NCBI GenBank assembly: GCA_046329235.1
Contig: JAXLVA010000001.1
Span: 1,674,001-1,738,000 of the forward strand
Direction of reading: 5' to 3'
DNA from: JALONH01 sp046329235
Lineage (GTDB): Bacteria; Bacteroidota; Bacteroidia; Cytophagales; Cytophagaceae
DNA: 64,000 bases
Position 1 is the stretch's first letter, and every line of letters starts with the position of its first letter. A program made the position numbers and the translations under genes. The notes under the pieces are model-generated. The model did not search any database, had not been told where the DNA came from, and saw only the letters and a program-made list of their open reading frames with translations. Shown here piece after piece: positions 1 to 9,227 of this stretch.

Positions 1-1533
1 GAACATCATCTCATAACCATATACAGAAAATCGAGTTGGTAACAACTTTGTTTTTTCTACATACTGACGACGGAATGACTGATATACCGGTGAATAAAAC
101 TGCACATAATCCGGATACATAAAGTATACTTTACGTCGTTCGAACTGATCAAATGTCACATTAAACTCTAACCAATCACTCTTCACCACAAGAGGAACCG
201 TTTGTTTACTTATTTCTACTTGACTTACTATATAGGAAGCTACCGTTGGGTCTGAAGAAGCCACAAAAATGTGACTTACTTTTAACAATGAGATGGAATC
301 AGAGAATACTTTAGTTGCAACGGTAGAAATATTTTTATTCGTCACCATATTTATGGAAACGACTTTAAATCCTCTAGACTCAATAGAATCTTTATAGTAG
401 ACCGCTAATAACGAATCTTTTTTATTTTTATCCGGTGAATAGAAAATTAAGACTTGTCGCTTCTCTATTGCGTCATTATCTTTATCTACGTTCTTTCTAT
501 AGATAAAATTTTGCTCCGCGAACTTTGCAACAGTACCGGCATAAGTTTCTAAAACGGGTTGAAATAACAATGTAAAATGTGTCGATTCTGTAATTTTAGA
601 ATTTAACGAAATAGGGTTTACCACAGGAATCTTATACATCTCTGAAAATGTAGCCATCAACTCCATTTGTACAGGTACTAATGGACCTATGATTAAATCC
701 ATTTGTTTTAACTCCGGGAATAATAGTATTTGTTTTAAAGTCTCAACATCTGTTTGGGTATCGTAAGGATGTACAGTAATATTTGCGCCATTTTTTTTCA
801 AAGAGTCAATTGCTAACATGATCCCTCTATATATTTCAATCACATACTGATTCGACTGCTTAGTATCATCTGTTTTTAGATCATCAATTAAGAAAGGCAA
901 TAGTACTGCTACATGATATTCTTTCTTTTTTTGAAAATCTTTTTTATCAATAGTAGATGTAATTTTGTATTCCTGTGCTAAATAAGCCGCAAGCATTTTT
1001 TGTTTAGGATCTGTAGTAAACATGATCTTATTGTACAATGCCTGAGCCAACAATTCATCCTTAGGAAAGTCTCTTTGAATTTTAATTAAGGTATCTACAG
1101 GTTGAATGGTAGAATAATACTTCTTCTTCATTTGATTAACGGAAGGAGCAAGTAAATTCTCCAAAGGTTTCATATAAGCCATTGCTTGTCGGTATTGGCC
1201 TAACTCCCAATAATCTGCTGCTAAAACAAACTCCGCCTCTCTTACTTCCTCCCAATTAGGAACTCTATTCAACAACTGCAAAAGCATTTGTCTGGACTCT
1301 TTGTACTTTTTTGCTTTGTATGCACTAAGTCCATAATAATATTGGGCATAAGAAGCGTATGGGTTCCCTGCATCCGGTGTGGTTACAGGTAAAAACATTT
1401 CCATAGCCAAGTCATACTTACCGGCTTGATACACTTCTTTCGCTTTTTGATAACTGTATGACCAATCAGTTTGTCCGAAAGAACAAACACTTCCTGTCAA
1501 CAACAAAAACACCAATATTATTAATCTATTCAT
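1..1533 (-). CDS. Periplasmic-binding-protein-like lipoprotein or secreted protein with N-terminal helical repeats (3' end outside window)
   Basis: An open frame runs from an ATG at 1533 to the window edge (511 codons, no stop), so the C-terminus is missing. Residues 1-20 form a signal peptide (MNRLIILVFLLLTGSVCSFG). The next ~170 residues are helix-repeat-like (TPR type, with Tyr/Ala/Leu patterns such as YAQYYYGLSAYKAKKYKESR). From about residue 200 a segment beginning YHVAVLLPFLIDD and continuing with LIIGPLVP and IPVVNPIS resembles the periplasmic binding fold I of amino-acid ABC transporter or LppC/LpoA-like proteins. The ligand cannot be read from sequence. It starts only 6 bp after the stop of guaA, so it is probably the next gene of that transcript. 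Function is inferred at fold level only. Confidence 0.75.
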   Translation of the reverse strand, partial: MNRLIILVFLLLTGSVCSFGQTDWSYSYQKAKEVYQAGKYDLAMEMFLPVTTPDAGNPYASYAQYYYGLSAYKAKKYKESRQMLLQLLNRVPNWEEVREAEFVLAADYWELGQYRQAMAYMKPLENLLAPSVNQMKKKYYSTIQPVDTLIKIQRDFPKDELLAQALYNKIMFTTDPKQKMLAAYLAQEYKITSTIDKKDFQKKKEYHVAVLLPFLIDDLKTDDTKQSNQYVIEIYRGIMLAIDSLKKNGANITVHPYDTQTDVETLKQILLFPELKQMDLIIGPLVPVQMELMATFSEMYKIPVVNPISLNSKITESTHFTLLFQPVLETYAGTVAKFAEQNFIYRKNVDKDNDAIEKRQVLIFYSPDKNKKDSLLAVYYKDSIESRGFKVVSINMVTNKNISTVATKVFSDSISLLKVSHIFVASSDPTVASYIVSQVEISKQTVPLVVKSDWLEFNVTFDQFERRKVYFMYPDYVQFYSPVYQSFRRQYVEKTKLLPTRFSVYGYEMMF

Positions 1534-1539
1534 ATATTA

Positions 1540-3069
1540 TTATTCCCACTCAATAGTTGCCGGAGGTTTAGATGAGATATCATACACCACACGGTTTACT
1601 CCTTTTACTCGGTTAATAATTTCATTCGACACATCCGCTAAGAATTCATAAGGTAAATGAACCCAATCAGCAGTCATACCATCTGTACTACTTACAGCAC
1701 GAAGTGCTACCACCTTTTCATACGTACGTTCGTCGCCCATAACCCCTACTGAATTTACAGGAAGAAGTATAGCGCCTGCTTGCCAAACCATATCATATAA
1801 TCCTTTTTCTTTTAAACGAGAAATAAAGATATGATCTACTTGTTGCAACACATGTACTTTCTCAGCCGTGATGTCTCCTAGGATACGAATAGCTAATCCA
1901 GGACCAGGGAACGGATGGCGTTGTAATATTTTATTGTCGATACCTAATGCTCTACCTACCTGACGAACTTCGTCTTTGAATAAAGTATTTAATGGTTCAA
2001 CGATTTTCAATTTCATTTTTTCAGGTAAACCACCCACGTTATGGTGTGATTTGATGGTAGCAGATGGACCTTTCACTGATACTGACTCTATAACGTCAGG
2101 ATAGATAGTTCCTTGTCCAAGCCATTTTACATCCTGTACTTTATGTGATTCCTGATCGAATACTTCAATAAACACTCGACCAATCGCTTTACGTTTTGCT
2201 TCCGGTTCAGATAAATCTTTCAACGCTGCATAAAACTGATCCTTAGCATTTACACCTATCACATTTAATCCCATATGTTGGTAGGATGCTAATACTTCTT
2301 CGTATTCGTTATATCTCAATAATCCGTTATCAACGAAAATACAAGTCAGGTTCTTCCCAATTGCTTTATGGATTAATACTGCAGCTACTGAAGAGTCTAC
2401 CCCACCGGATAACCCTAACACGACTTTATCATTACCTAACTTCTGCTTTAGTTCTTCGATAGTAGTATCGATAAATGCATCCGGTGTCCAATCTTGAGTA
2501 CAACCACAGATATGAACTACAAAATTTCTTAATAATTCTTTTCCTTGAAGTGAGTGTGTTACTTCCGGGTGAAACTGAATACCGTAAGTAGTTTCGTTCT
2601 TAATTTTATAAGCAGCAACTTTAACCGTTTCTGTACTTGCTAATAATTCGAAATTGTCAGGAATATTAGTAATGGTGTCACCATGTGACATCCATACTTG
2701 TGAGTCTTTAGGAACCTCTTTGAACAAAGGATCTGTTTGGTGTACTTCATTTAAGCGAGCTCTACCATACTCACGAATAGATGAAGGCTGAACAATACCA
2801 CCTGAAGTATGAGCTAAAAGTTGAGCTCCGTAACATACTCCTAACACAGGTAACTTTCCACGGTATAGACTTAAATCTAACATAGGAGGATTTTGTTCTC
2901 TTACAGAACAAGGACTACCTGATAGGATTAAACCTTTAACGGTTGCATCTATTTGCGGAGCTTTATTATATGGGTGAATTTCACAATATACATTAAGTTC
3001 TCTAACACGGCGTGCAATTAATTGAGTGTATTGGGAACCAAAATCCAGGATTAGTATTTTTTCAGTCAT
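1540..3069 (-). CDS. guaA: GMP synthase (glutamine-hydrolysing)
   Basis: Converts XMP to GMP in the cytoplasm using ATP and glutamine, the last step of guanine nucleotide synthesis. The 509-residue length is normal. An N-terminal class I glutamine amidotransferase has the nucleophile Cys79 in GVCYGAQ and the His167/Glu169 pair in FHPEV. The ATP-pyrophosphatase domain carries the P-loop SGGVDSS at 221-227. The C-terminal dimerisation domain ends with the family signature KPPATIEWE. All catalytic residues visible are intact. It is followed after 6 bp by the partial binding-protein gene and preceded by a 115-bp gap holding a strong hairpin at 3121-3142. Confidence 0.97.
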   Translation of the reverse strand: MTEKILILDFGSQYTQLIARRVRELNVYCEIHPYNKAPQIDATVKGLILSGSPCSVREQNPPMLDLSLYRGKLPVLGVCYGAQLLAHTSGGIVQPSSIREYGRARLNEVHQTDPLFKEVPKDSQVWMSHGDTITNIPDNFELLASTETVKVAAYKIKNETTYGIQFHPEVTHSLQGKELLRNFVVHICGCTQDWTPDAFIDTTIEELKQKLGNDKVVLGLSGGVDSSVAAVLIHKAIGKNLTCIFVDNGLLRYNEYEEVLASYQHMGLNVIGVNAKDQFYAALKDLSEPEAKRKAIGRVFIEVFDQESHKVQDVKWLGQGTIYPDVIESVSVKGPSATIKSHHNVGGLPEKMKLKIVEPLNTLFKDEVRQVGRALGIDNKILQRHPFPGPGLAIRILGDITAEKVHVLQQVDHIFISRLKEKGLYDMVWQAGAILLPVNSVGVMGDERTYEKVVALRAVSSTDGMTADWVHLPYEFLADVSNEIINRVKGVNRVVYDISSKPPATIEWE

Positions 3070-3120
3070 GTTGCAAATTTATAAAACAATGGCCTTTTTT
3101 CTATGGCTTTAAAATACAAT

Positions 3121-3142
3121 GGGGGTAAAAAGATTTACCCCC
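3121..3142. terminator. Perfect GGGGGTAAA/TTTACCCCC hairpin between uspA-like gene and guaA
   Basis: Nine complementary bases on each side of a 4-nt loop lie in the 115-bp gap upstream of guaA. No long T-run follows on the minus strand, so it is not a classical intrinsic terminator. It could weakly terminate uspA transcripts, protect mRNA ends or act in the guaA leader. The structure is certain but its role is not. Confidence 0.4.
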
Positions 3143-3184
3143 TGATTGCATTTATACTTTTGACATTGAACTACTTAGAACAAA

Positions 3185-4024
3185 TCAGTATTCCATCTTA
3201 AATGCTAACACCGGAATTGTGCTGTATTGGAGCATTTTTTTAGTCTTACTGGCTTTAAATATTTTCTCCAAAAAGGTACGTTGATGCATAGTCATTACGA
3301 CCAAATCAGCTTTAACTGATTGAGCAAAAGTTTCGATTCCGTCTACGATAGAATCATCCTCATGCAGGTGAAAAGAAACAGCATCATACGGGAATTTATG
3401 AACGTATTTTTTAACCCCTTTCTGAACATCCATGGCAGTATATGGGGAATCTTCTTTTTTAATTGAAACGAAAGATATATGTGCGTGATGGAACGATGCC
3501 AATGCTATCACCTTTTCTACGGCATGAGAAGCATCTACTTCCAAATCTGTTGCATATACAATTTGCTTAGGAAGCTGAGGAGTGATTTCATCCGGTAAAA
3601 TCAATACCGGACAATCCACCACACTAAATACTTCTGAAGCGATAGTTCCTAGTACAGCATCTAAAATTGTATCAGCTCCTGTAGTGTACATGACTATTAA
3701 ATCGGCATCTACTTCTTTATATAGTTGAGAAATACCTTCTACCGCAAAGCCATATTTGATATGTATATGAAAAGTAAAATTAACTTCATCCCCAAATACG
3801 GTGTAAATCATGTCTTCGATTTTAATTCTAGCACTATCCTCCGTCTCTGCTAACATCAAACCTGAATCAAACATATTATTTTCAGGGGAAGGAAGCGGCA
3901 CATGGCAGGCATGAAACAAATGTAGACGAGCACCGGATCTTCTAGCTAATTCACCCGCATATTTTAATGCTTTAAAGGAATAAGAAGAATAATCTAATGG
4001 ACAAATGATTTGTTTAGGGAACAT
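3185..4024 (-). CDS. Universal stress protein with two tandem UspA domains
   Basis: The 279 residues hold two UspA-like alpha/beta domains: residues ~1-145 (start KQIICPLDYSSYSFKALKYA, end CPVLILPDE) and ~152-279 (start KQIVYATDLEVDASHAVEKV, end TIPVLAFKMEY). This tandem form is common in Bacteroidota. The classical G-2x-G-9x-G-S/T ATP-binding motif is not clear in either half, although half 1 has TTGADTILDAVLGTIASEV in the equivalent place, so nucleotide binding is uncertain. It is probably cytoplasmic and stress- or starvation-linked by family. It is likely its own transcript, because terminator-like structures lie on both sides. Confidence 0.9.
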   Translation of the reverse strand: MFPKQIICPLDYSSYSFKALKYAGELARRSGARLHLFHACHVPLPSPENNMFDSGLMLAETEDSARIKIEDMIYTVFGDEVNFTFHIHIKYGFAVEGISQLYKEVDADLIVMYTTGADTILDAVLGTIASEVFSVVDCPVLILPDEITPQLPKQIVYATDLEVDASHAVEKVIALASFHHAHISFVSIKKEDSPYTAMDVQKGVKKYVHKFPYDAVSFHLHEDDSIVDGIETFAQSVKADLVVMTMHQRTFLEKIFKASKTKKMLQYSTIPVLAFKMEY

Positions 4025-4086
4025 AAAAGATGTATTTGGTTACTAATCCCTAAGGTACATTTATTACCAGAGTAATAAAAATAAAA

Positions 4087-4111
4087 GGGTCGATAGTATA
4101 ACTATCGACCC
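4087..4111 (-). terminator. Rho-independent terminator of the TerB-like gene
   Basis: A perfect 11-bp stem GGGTCGATAGT/ACTATCGACCC with a 3-nt loop. On the minus strand it is followed by a T-rich tract (TTTTATTTTTAT). It sits 24 bp after the TerB-like stop codon. Confidence 0.85.
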
Positions 4112-4134
4112 AGATAAACAGAATAAACCAGGTA

Positions 4135-4563
4135 TTACATAAAAAGATAATTTGCTGCGGATTTACGTAGAAATTTCTTCTTCGTATTCGCTTTAATTCC
4201 TTCCATTAGGTTGGTAATCAAAATCCACGCAACTGCCGGACGTACGCCCATTTTCTCAGCTACATCGATAATATATTTTTTCTCAGATTCTTCTACTCTA
4301 CCATCGGCCATCATCATTTCAACCATGTCATACAATTGGTCAAAACGATCTGCATCCGAAACTGGAGCTTTATAGAAAAATTCATCCGCATCAGAAATCA
4401 ACTCTAATACTTCCGCCTGCGACACGCCATGCTTTTTACCCATCTTGATTAAAAGTTCCAATTCTTGATCTGAAATAAAGCCATCAGCTTTCGCTAATTT
4501 AATCAAGCTTAAAAGGTAATTCTTCTTTACAGAAGGTTTTGAGGATGTAAATAATGAAAACAT
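4135..4563 (-). CDS. TerB-like acidic helical protein
   Basis: A 142-residue protein from the ATG at 4563 (MFSLFTSSKPSVKKNYL). The frame is open 22 codons further upstream, but that stretch does not look like protein. Two similar helical halves carry the pattern A-DG-I-ELE and A-DGRVEESE (LAKADGFISDQELELL, MMADGRVEESEKKYI), typical of the TerB/DjlA-N family, which has acidic metal-binding-like motifs. No signal peptide is present, so it is probably cytoplasmic. The family is linked with tellurite resistance and stress by name, but this stand-alone member has no ter neighbours and its role is unknown. It ends at a strong terminator. Confidence 0.7.
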   Translation of the reverse strand: MFSLFTSSKPSVKKNYLLSLIKLAKADGFISDQELELLIKMGKKHGVSQAEVLELISDADEFFYKAPVSDADRFDQLYDMVEMMMADGRVEESEKKYIIDVAEKMGVRPAVAWILITNLMEGIKANTKKKFLRKSAANYLFM

Positions 4564-4795
4564 ATTTTTTTGACGTTTATTGATAGAACAAAGGTCGCTA
4601 AGACCGCTATAAAATACAAATAACATCAAAAGTATTTTTACTGAATAATTATATCAAAAATAGCTAATATAAAAATCATACTATACATTAATCACTAATA
4701 AATAAATAGTTATAAAATTTAAAGAAGTAAAAATAAAATATCAACATTAGATTAATACAATTTTTAAATCCTATGAATTTATTAGATAAGTACAA

Positions 4796-4823
4796 AAAAA
4801 AAGAGACCATCGTCTCTCTTTTT
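4796..4823 (-). terminator. Rho-independent terminator after surE
   Basis: A short hairpin (AGAGAC, 4-nt loop, GTCTCT) flanked by an A-run and a T-run, so it could work in either direction. It lies just beyond the surE stop and closes the dnaG-to-surE run. Confidence 0.75.
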
Positions 4824-4845
4824 ACTTTATCTGGAATTTTAAGTA

Positions 4846-5616
4846 TTAAAACTTCCAAGTACGATTCATTTGTCCTATAGCTGTATGAGCTGTTAAATCG
4901 TAGGTACAAGGCACAATCGACACATATCCATTATTCAATGCCCACTCATCCGTATCCTCTCCGTCATCTTTGTTATCAAAGTCACCGGCCATCCAAAAAT
5001 AGCGTCTTCCGTAAGGATCATATCGTTCTTCAAAGCGTTCTTCCCAGCGAGCGATTGCTTGTCGACAGAATTTAACTCCTTTTAGGGGTGCGTATTTTTT
5101 AGCAGGGAAATTAACATTTAAGGTAATACCTGAGGGAATTCCTTTCTCTAAAGCTTCCTGAGCTATTTGTTTAATATATGGCTTCACATGTGAGAAGTCT
5201 GCCGAATGCTGATAATCACATAATGAAAACCCAATCGCAGGCAATCCTTCTAATGCTGCTTCTATAGCTGCCGACATAGTACCGGAGTATAAAACTGAAA
5301 TAGAAGAATTACTTCCATGGTTTACTCCACTAACTACTAAATCAGGTCGTCTATCTTTTAAAACATAATGCTTCGCAATCTTCACACAGTCCGCCGGTGT
5401 TCCTGAACATTCATAGGCTTGCAAGCCAGGGAACAATGTACTTTCTTCCAATCGAATGGTATTTCCAATGGTAATAGCATGCCCCATTCCTGACTGTGGA
5501 GAATCCGGTGCTACAATGACTACTTCACCTAATTCTTGCATCACTTCTACTAGGACTCTGATACCCGGCGAGAAGATTCCATCATCATTGGAGACTAATA
5601 TTAATGGCTTACTCAT
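4846..5616 (-). CDS. surE: 5'/3'-nucleotidase SurE
   Basis: A stationary-phase survival phosphatase acting on nucleoside monophosphates with a divalent metal. The 256-residue length is typical. The metal-site signature NDDG is at residues 10-13 (ILVSNDDGIFSPG), followed by the conserved PDSPQSGMGHAIT, SGTPADCVK, SGVNHGSN and SGTMSAAIEA blocks. It lies 10 bp after ribBA in the same orientation and appears to be the last gene of a six-gene run beginning with dnaG. Confidence 0.95.
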   Translation of the reverse strand: MSKPLILVSNDDGIFSPGIRVLVEVMQELGEVVIVAPDSPQSGMGHAITIGNTIRLEESTLFPGLQAYECSGTPADCVKIAKHYVLKDRRPDLVVSGVNHGSNSSISVLYSGTMSAAIEAALEGLPAIGFSLCDYQHSADFSHVKPYIKQIAQEALEKGIPSGITLNVNFPAKKYAPLKGVKFCRQAIARWEERFEERYDPYGRRYFWMAGDFDNKDDGEDTDEWALNNGYVSIVPCTYDLTAHTAIGQMNRTWKF

Positions 5617-5626
5617 AACTTAAAAA

Positions 5627-6844
5627 TTATTTCTTCTTTAAAATATCATGTCCCATCTTATCCCTTTTCGTCTCTAAGTACTTTTCATTATAAGGATTGG
5701 GAGCAATTTCAATAGGTAAATTCTCCACTACTTCTAATCCATATCCTGACATAGCAGCGCGCTTCACAGGGTTGTTACTGATCAATCGTAGTTTCGTAAT
5801 ATTTAAACTTCTTAAAATTTGAGCACCGGTACCGTAGTCTCTTTCGTCCATTTTAAAACCTAAAGATAAATTCGCTTCTACCGTATCTAATCCCTGCTCT
5901 TGAAGTTTATACGCTTTTAATTTATTGACTAAGCCTATGCCTCTTCCCTCTTGGTTCATGTATAAAACAACACCTTTCCCTTCTTTTTCAATCATGCGCA
6001 TCGCCTCATGTAACTGTGGACCACAATCACAACGACAAGAACCAAATATATCTCCTGTCACACAAGAGCTGTGAACACGCACCATTACTGGCTCATCCGC
6101 TTCCCACTTACCTTTTATTAAAGCTAAATGCAACTCATTTGTATGAATTTGACGATAAGCTAACAATTCAAAATTTCCCCACTCCGTAGGCATATCTACA
6201 CCTATTTCCTGACGAATCAGAATTTCGTTCTTTAAACGATACTCTATTAAATCTTTAATAGAAATTAATTTCAAGCCAAACTTATCTGCCATCACACGAA
6301 GTTGAGGCAAACGAGCCATCGACCCATCATCATTCATAATTTCTACTAAAGCACCCACCGGTTTAAATCCGGCTAAACGAGCTAAATCAACCGTAGCCTC
6401 CGTATGACCTACTCTTCGTAGTACTCCATCTGTCTTAGCTTTTAGAGGGAATATATGACCAGGTCTTCCTAAATCTTGAGGTCTGGTATTGTCATCAGAT
6501 AAAGCTTTAATCGTTTTAGCTCTATCATGTGCAGAAATACCTGTAGTACATCCGTTGCCTAATAAATCTACCGATACTGTGAATGCTGTCTCGTGTGTGG
6601 CTGTATTCTTCCCAACCATCAATTGCAATTCCAATTCATTACAACGCTCTTCTGTTAGGGCAACACAAATCAATCCACGAGCTTCTTTGGTCATGAAGTT
6701 GACAATCTCCGGAGTAATCGTTTCCGCAGCACATATCAAGTCTCCTTCATTCTCTCTATCTTCATCATCGACTACCACTACGACTTTACCTTTACGTATA
6801 TCTTCGATAGCATCTTCGATCTTATCTAATTTGATTGGTTCCAT
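5627..6844 (-). CDS. ribBA: Bifunctional DHBP synthase / GTP cyclohydrolase II
   Basis: Supplies both early precursors of riboflavin. Residues ~1-205 are 3,4-dihydroxy-2-butanone-4-phosphate synthase (RibB) with VVVDDEDRENEGDL and HDRAKTIKAL. Residues ~206-405 are GTP cyclohydrolase II (RibA) with the zinc cysteines in SSCVTGDIFGSCRCDCG and the GTP-site QEGRGIGLVNKL. The 405-residue length is normal for the fusion. No FMN riboswitch is apparent: only 6 bp separate it from the upstream glycosyltransferase, so it must be read from an upstream promoter. Confidence 0.96.
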   Translation of the reverse strand: MEPIKLDKIEDAIEDIRKGKVVVVVDDEDRENEGDLICAAETITPEIVNFMTKEARGLICVALTEERCNELELQLMVGKNTATHETAFTVSVDLLGNGCTTGISAHDRAKTIKALSDDNTRPQDLGRPGHIFPLKAKTDGVLRRVGHTEATVDLARLAGFKPVGALVEIMNDDGSMARLPQLRVMADKFGLKLISIKDLIEYRLKNEILIRQEIGVDMPTEWGNFELLAYRQIHTNELHLALIKGKWEADEPVMVRVHSSCVTGDIFGSCRCDCGPQLHEAMRMIEKEGKGVVLYMNQEGRGIGLVNKLKAYKLQEQGLDTVEANLSLGFKMDERDYGTGAQILRSLNITKLRLISNNPVKRAAMSGYGLEVVENLPIEIAPNPYNEKYLETKRDKMGHDILKKK

Positions 6845-6850
6845 AAACAG

Positions 6851-8038
6851 TTATGCTTGTATAGGATTAACAATTTTTTCAAATGCAGTTTCTAATTGAG
6901 AGTTGATTTTTCCCCAATCATAATAATTAGCTATATATTTTTTCCCTTCCAGACCTATTTCTTCTGCAACATCCTTATGCTGTAACAGATACTCTATTTT
7001 AGAAGCGAATACTTCTGCCGTATTGGCTATGAATACATTTTCCCCATCTATTCCACCTAAAGCTTCGTTAGCTAAGGTGGTAGTAATAGCAGGAATTCCA
7101 CATGCCATCGCTTCCAGCAGTTTGTTTTGCAAACCGGAACCACTGAAAAGTGGTGCTACACATACTTTAGATTGAGCTATATAAGTTTTGATATCAGGTA
7201 CAAAACCTGTTACCGTTACATATTCAGACTTTAACTTCAACACTTCTTTGGAGGGTGAAGTTCCGGCTAAACATATTTTAGGTTGTAATCCTTTTAATAG
7301 TAGTAAAGGCAATACTTTTTCAACCAAAAACTTAGCCGCTACCACATTCGGATGATATCCCATATTTCCTGTAAATATGATATCATATTCTTTATGAATA
7401 GATGGCTGAGTTTCTAAAAATGCAGTACTTACACCATTAGGAATAACGTCTACCTGAGATTGAATACTCTGTGGCAAGAAATTACAATCCTGTTTCGATA
7501 TAATCGAAAATCCTTGGTAATGATTAGCAACCCATTGCTCTGCGTATACGAGTCTTTTGTACTCGATATACACCATAGGTTTCTCATAAAACATGGAATA
7601 TTTATAACGCTTCTGCATTCCGGCAGAAAGCGCATCCATATAATCTATATATATAGGTACATTCAAATCAACAGGTACGTTTTGCATCAAACGTATCAGC
7701 TGAACATAAATCAAGTCTATCGAATACTTTTTCACCCATTGCCCAATCACACTTTTCATTTCCAAGGAAGTAAAGTAATGGACTTGAAATGGTAATTGAC
7801 TAAAAATCCCATTCAATAATTGCTTATAGATTTGGGATTTCTTAATGGATAGGATAGCTATTTCTTTACAATAAGGACGAACTTTATCTAAATCACTTTC
7901 AGAAATAGATACATCACTCAAACAGATTAAATAAATAGAATGTTTTTTAGCTAATTCTCTGATTTGAAAAAATGCTCGGAGTTTATCGCCTTTATCAGTC
8001 GGAAATGGAAATCTGGAAAGTGTAATTAAAATATTCAT
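6851..8038 (-). CDS. Glycosyltransferase, GT4-like
   Basis: A 395-residue cytoplasmic GT-B enzyme. The N-terminal half begins NILITLSRFPFPTDKGDKLR, reminiscent of the sugar transferases that accompany exosortase/EPS systems in other bacteria (resemblance judged by eye). The C-terminal nucleotide-sugar domain has GNMGYHPNV and the donor-site run SGSGLQNKLLEAMACGIPAI with its E-x7-E-like pattern. Its start overlaps the previous gene's stop by 4 bp. It is one of three consecutive glycosyltransferases between dnaG and ribBA, so the three probably act on one glycan. Donor and acceptor are unknown. Confidence 0.88.
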   Translation of the reverse strand: MNILITLSRFPFPTDKGDKLRAFFQIRELAKKHSIYLICLSDVSISESDLDKVRPYCKEIAILSIKKSQIYKQLLNGIFSQLPFQVHYFTSLEMKSVIGQWVKKYSIDLIYVQLIRLMQNVPVDLNVPIYIDYMDALSAGMQKRYKYSMFYEKPMVYIEYKRLVYAEQWVANHYQGFSIISKQDCNFLPQSIQSQVDVIPNGVSTAFLETQPSIHKEYDIIFTGNMGYHPNVVAAKFLVEKVLPLLLLKGLQPKICLAGTSPSKEVLKLKSEYVTVTGFVPDIKTYIAQSKVCVAPLFSGSGLQNKLLEAMACGIPAITTTLANEALGGIDGENVFIANTAEVFASKIEYLLQHKDVAEEIGLEGKKYIANYYDWGKINSQLETAFEKIVNPIQA

Positions 8039-9225
8039 AACAACGATTCGTACACTGACTCAAAACGCTTCACAAGTGAATCCCAATCATATTGGTTTTT
8101 CGCTTTTGAATAGGCATTATGAGCCAATTGAGTAGCTTTTTCCGGATGATGCCATAAATCTAAAATAGCATTGGCAAAAGCTTCCGGTTGATCGGCTATA
8201 GCTACGTCTACATTTCGATGATAATCAACCCCTTCCGCTCCTATTGTAGTTGCTACAATGGGGCGACCAAGACTCATTCCTTCGACCATTTTCAAACGCA
8301 TGCCTCCGCCGGACAACAAAGGTACGATAAAAATTCCGTGGTTTTGTATAAATTCCTTAGCATCGGGGACTTGACCATGTAATACCACTCCTTGAATATG
8401 CTTCCATTTGGACTCGATATCAAACATACCCTTCCCCGCTAAATGACATTTTGCTTTAGGTTCAAACTGTAGGACCATAGGCCAAACCCTTTCCAAAAAC
8501 CACTCTAACCCTTGAATATTAGGAATCCACTCCATACTACCTATAAAACATACCGCAGGTGAGTCACTGGGTTGATATAAGAGCACGTTTGGATCAATTA
8601 CCATTCCAGCCGATATTGTTGTCACTGGTACTTGAGGGGCTGTTTTGTGATAATAATGAGCATCCTGATCAGTGATTGAGATAATCTGATGGTATAGTTG
8701 TGCAGAAAAAGCTTCAAATGATTTAATTTTGGGGGACAACATTGTCAAATACCAACGTTTAAACGGATTTTCTTCTGCCCTTGAAACGCGCTCCCAAATT
8801 TGATGCTCCACATTATGAGATCTAAGCACTATGGGAACATTAACTAATCGTCTTAACAATGGAACATAAAGTCCCATGTATGCACCTTCAATTTGAATGA
8901 TATCATAGGTGTTTTTCTGAACTATATCACGAAGTAGCTCTTCAAACTGTTTACTATAAAAGCGTTGAACATTGTAGGGTTTTGATTCAAAAAGGCTTTT
9001 GAATAAAGCGAATGGCTCTAAAGAAGTATCTATATCTACCGAGTATACTTTATTATATATAGCCTTAATCGCATCGGGAGATTGATAATGTTTTAACGTA
9101 TTTAAAAATGCTATATCTACTTCGTGCCCCAGTTTCTTAAGCCCAATAGCTACATGATGAACAGCTAAGTTACCGCCATCATTTAATGGAAATGGAATAC
9201 GATTATATAGAAATAAAATTCTCAT
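8035..9225 (-). CDS. Glycosyltransferase, GT4-like
   Basis: A 396-residue GT-B enzyme. I start it at the ATG at 9225 (MRILFLYNRIPFPLNDGG), 2 bp after the stop of the preceding glycosyltransferase. An alternative in-frame ATG 11 codons upstream would overlap that gene. The GGNLAVHHVAIGLKKLGHEV acceptor-domain start, CFIGSMEWIPN and SGGGMRLKMVEGMSLGRPIV donor site fit family GT4. It is a sequence relative of the next gene (both open with a RFPFP/RIPFP block), so the two probably arose by duplication. Confidence 0.87.
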   Translation of the reverse strand: MRILFLYNRIPFPLNDGGNLAVHHVAIGLKKLGHEVDIAFLNTLKHYQSPDAIKAIYNKVYSVDIDTSLEPFALFKSLFESKPYNVQRFYSKQFEELLRDIVQKNTYDIIQIEGAYMGLYVPLLRRLVNVPIVLRSHNVEHQIWERVSRAEENPFKRWYLTMLSPKIKSFEAFSAQLYHQIISITDQDAHYYHKTAPQVPVTTISAGMVIDPNVLLYQPSDSPAVCFIGSMEWIPNIQGLEWFLERVWPMVLQFEPKAKCHLAGKGMFDIESKWKHIQGVVLHGQVPDAKEFIQNHGIFIVPLLSGGGMRLKMVEGMSLGRPIVATTIGAEGVDYHRNVDVAIADQPEAFANAILDLWHHPEKATQLAHNAYSKAKNQYDWDSLVKRFESVYESLL

Positions 9226-9227
9226 GC

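Noticed and set aside
4688..4909. Open frame of 73 codons on the minus strand
   Set aside because: Very rich in Phe/Tyr/Leu/Asn as expected from AT-rich noncoding DNA, crosses the surE terminator and overlaps the surE end.
6489..6899. Plus-strand frame of 136 codons
   Set aside because: Antisense to the conserved ribBA gene; low-complexity Ser/Thr content shows a shadow frame.
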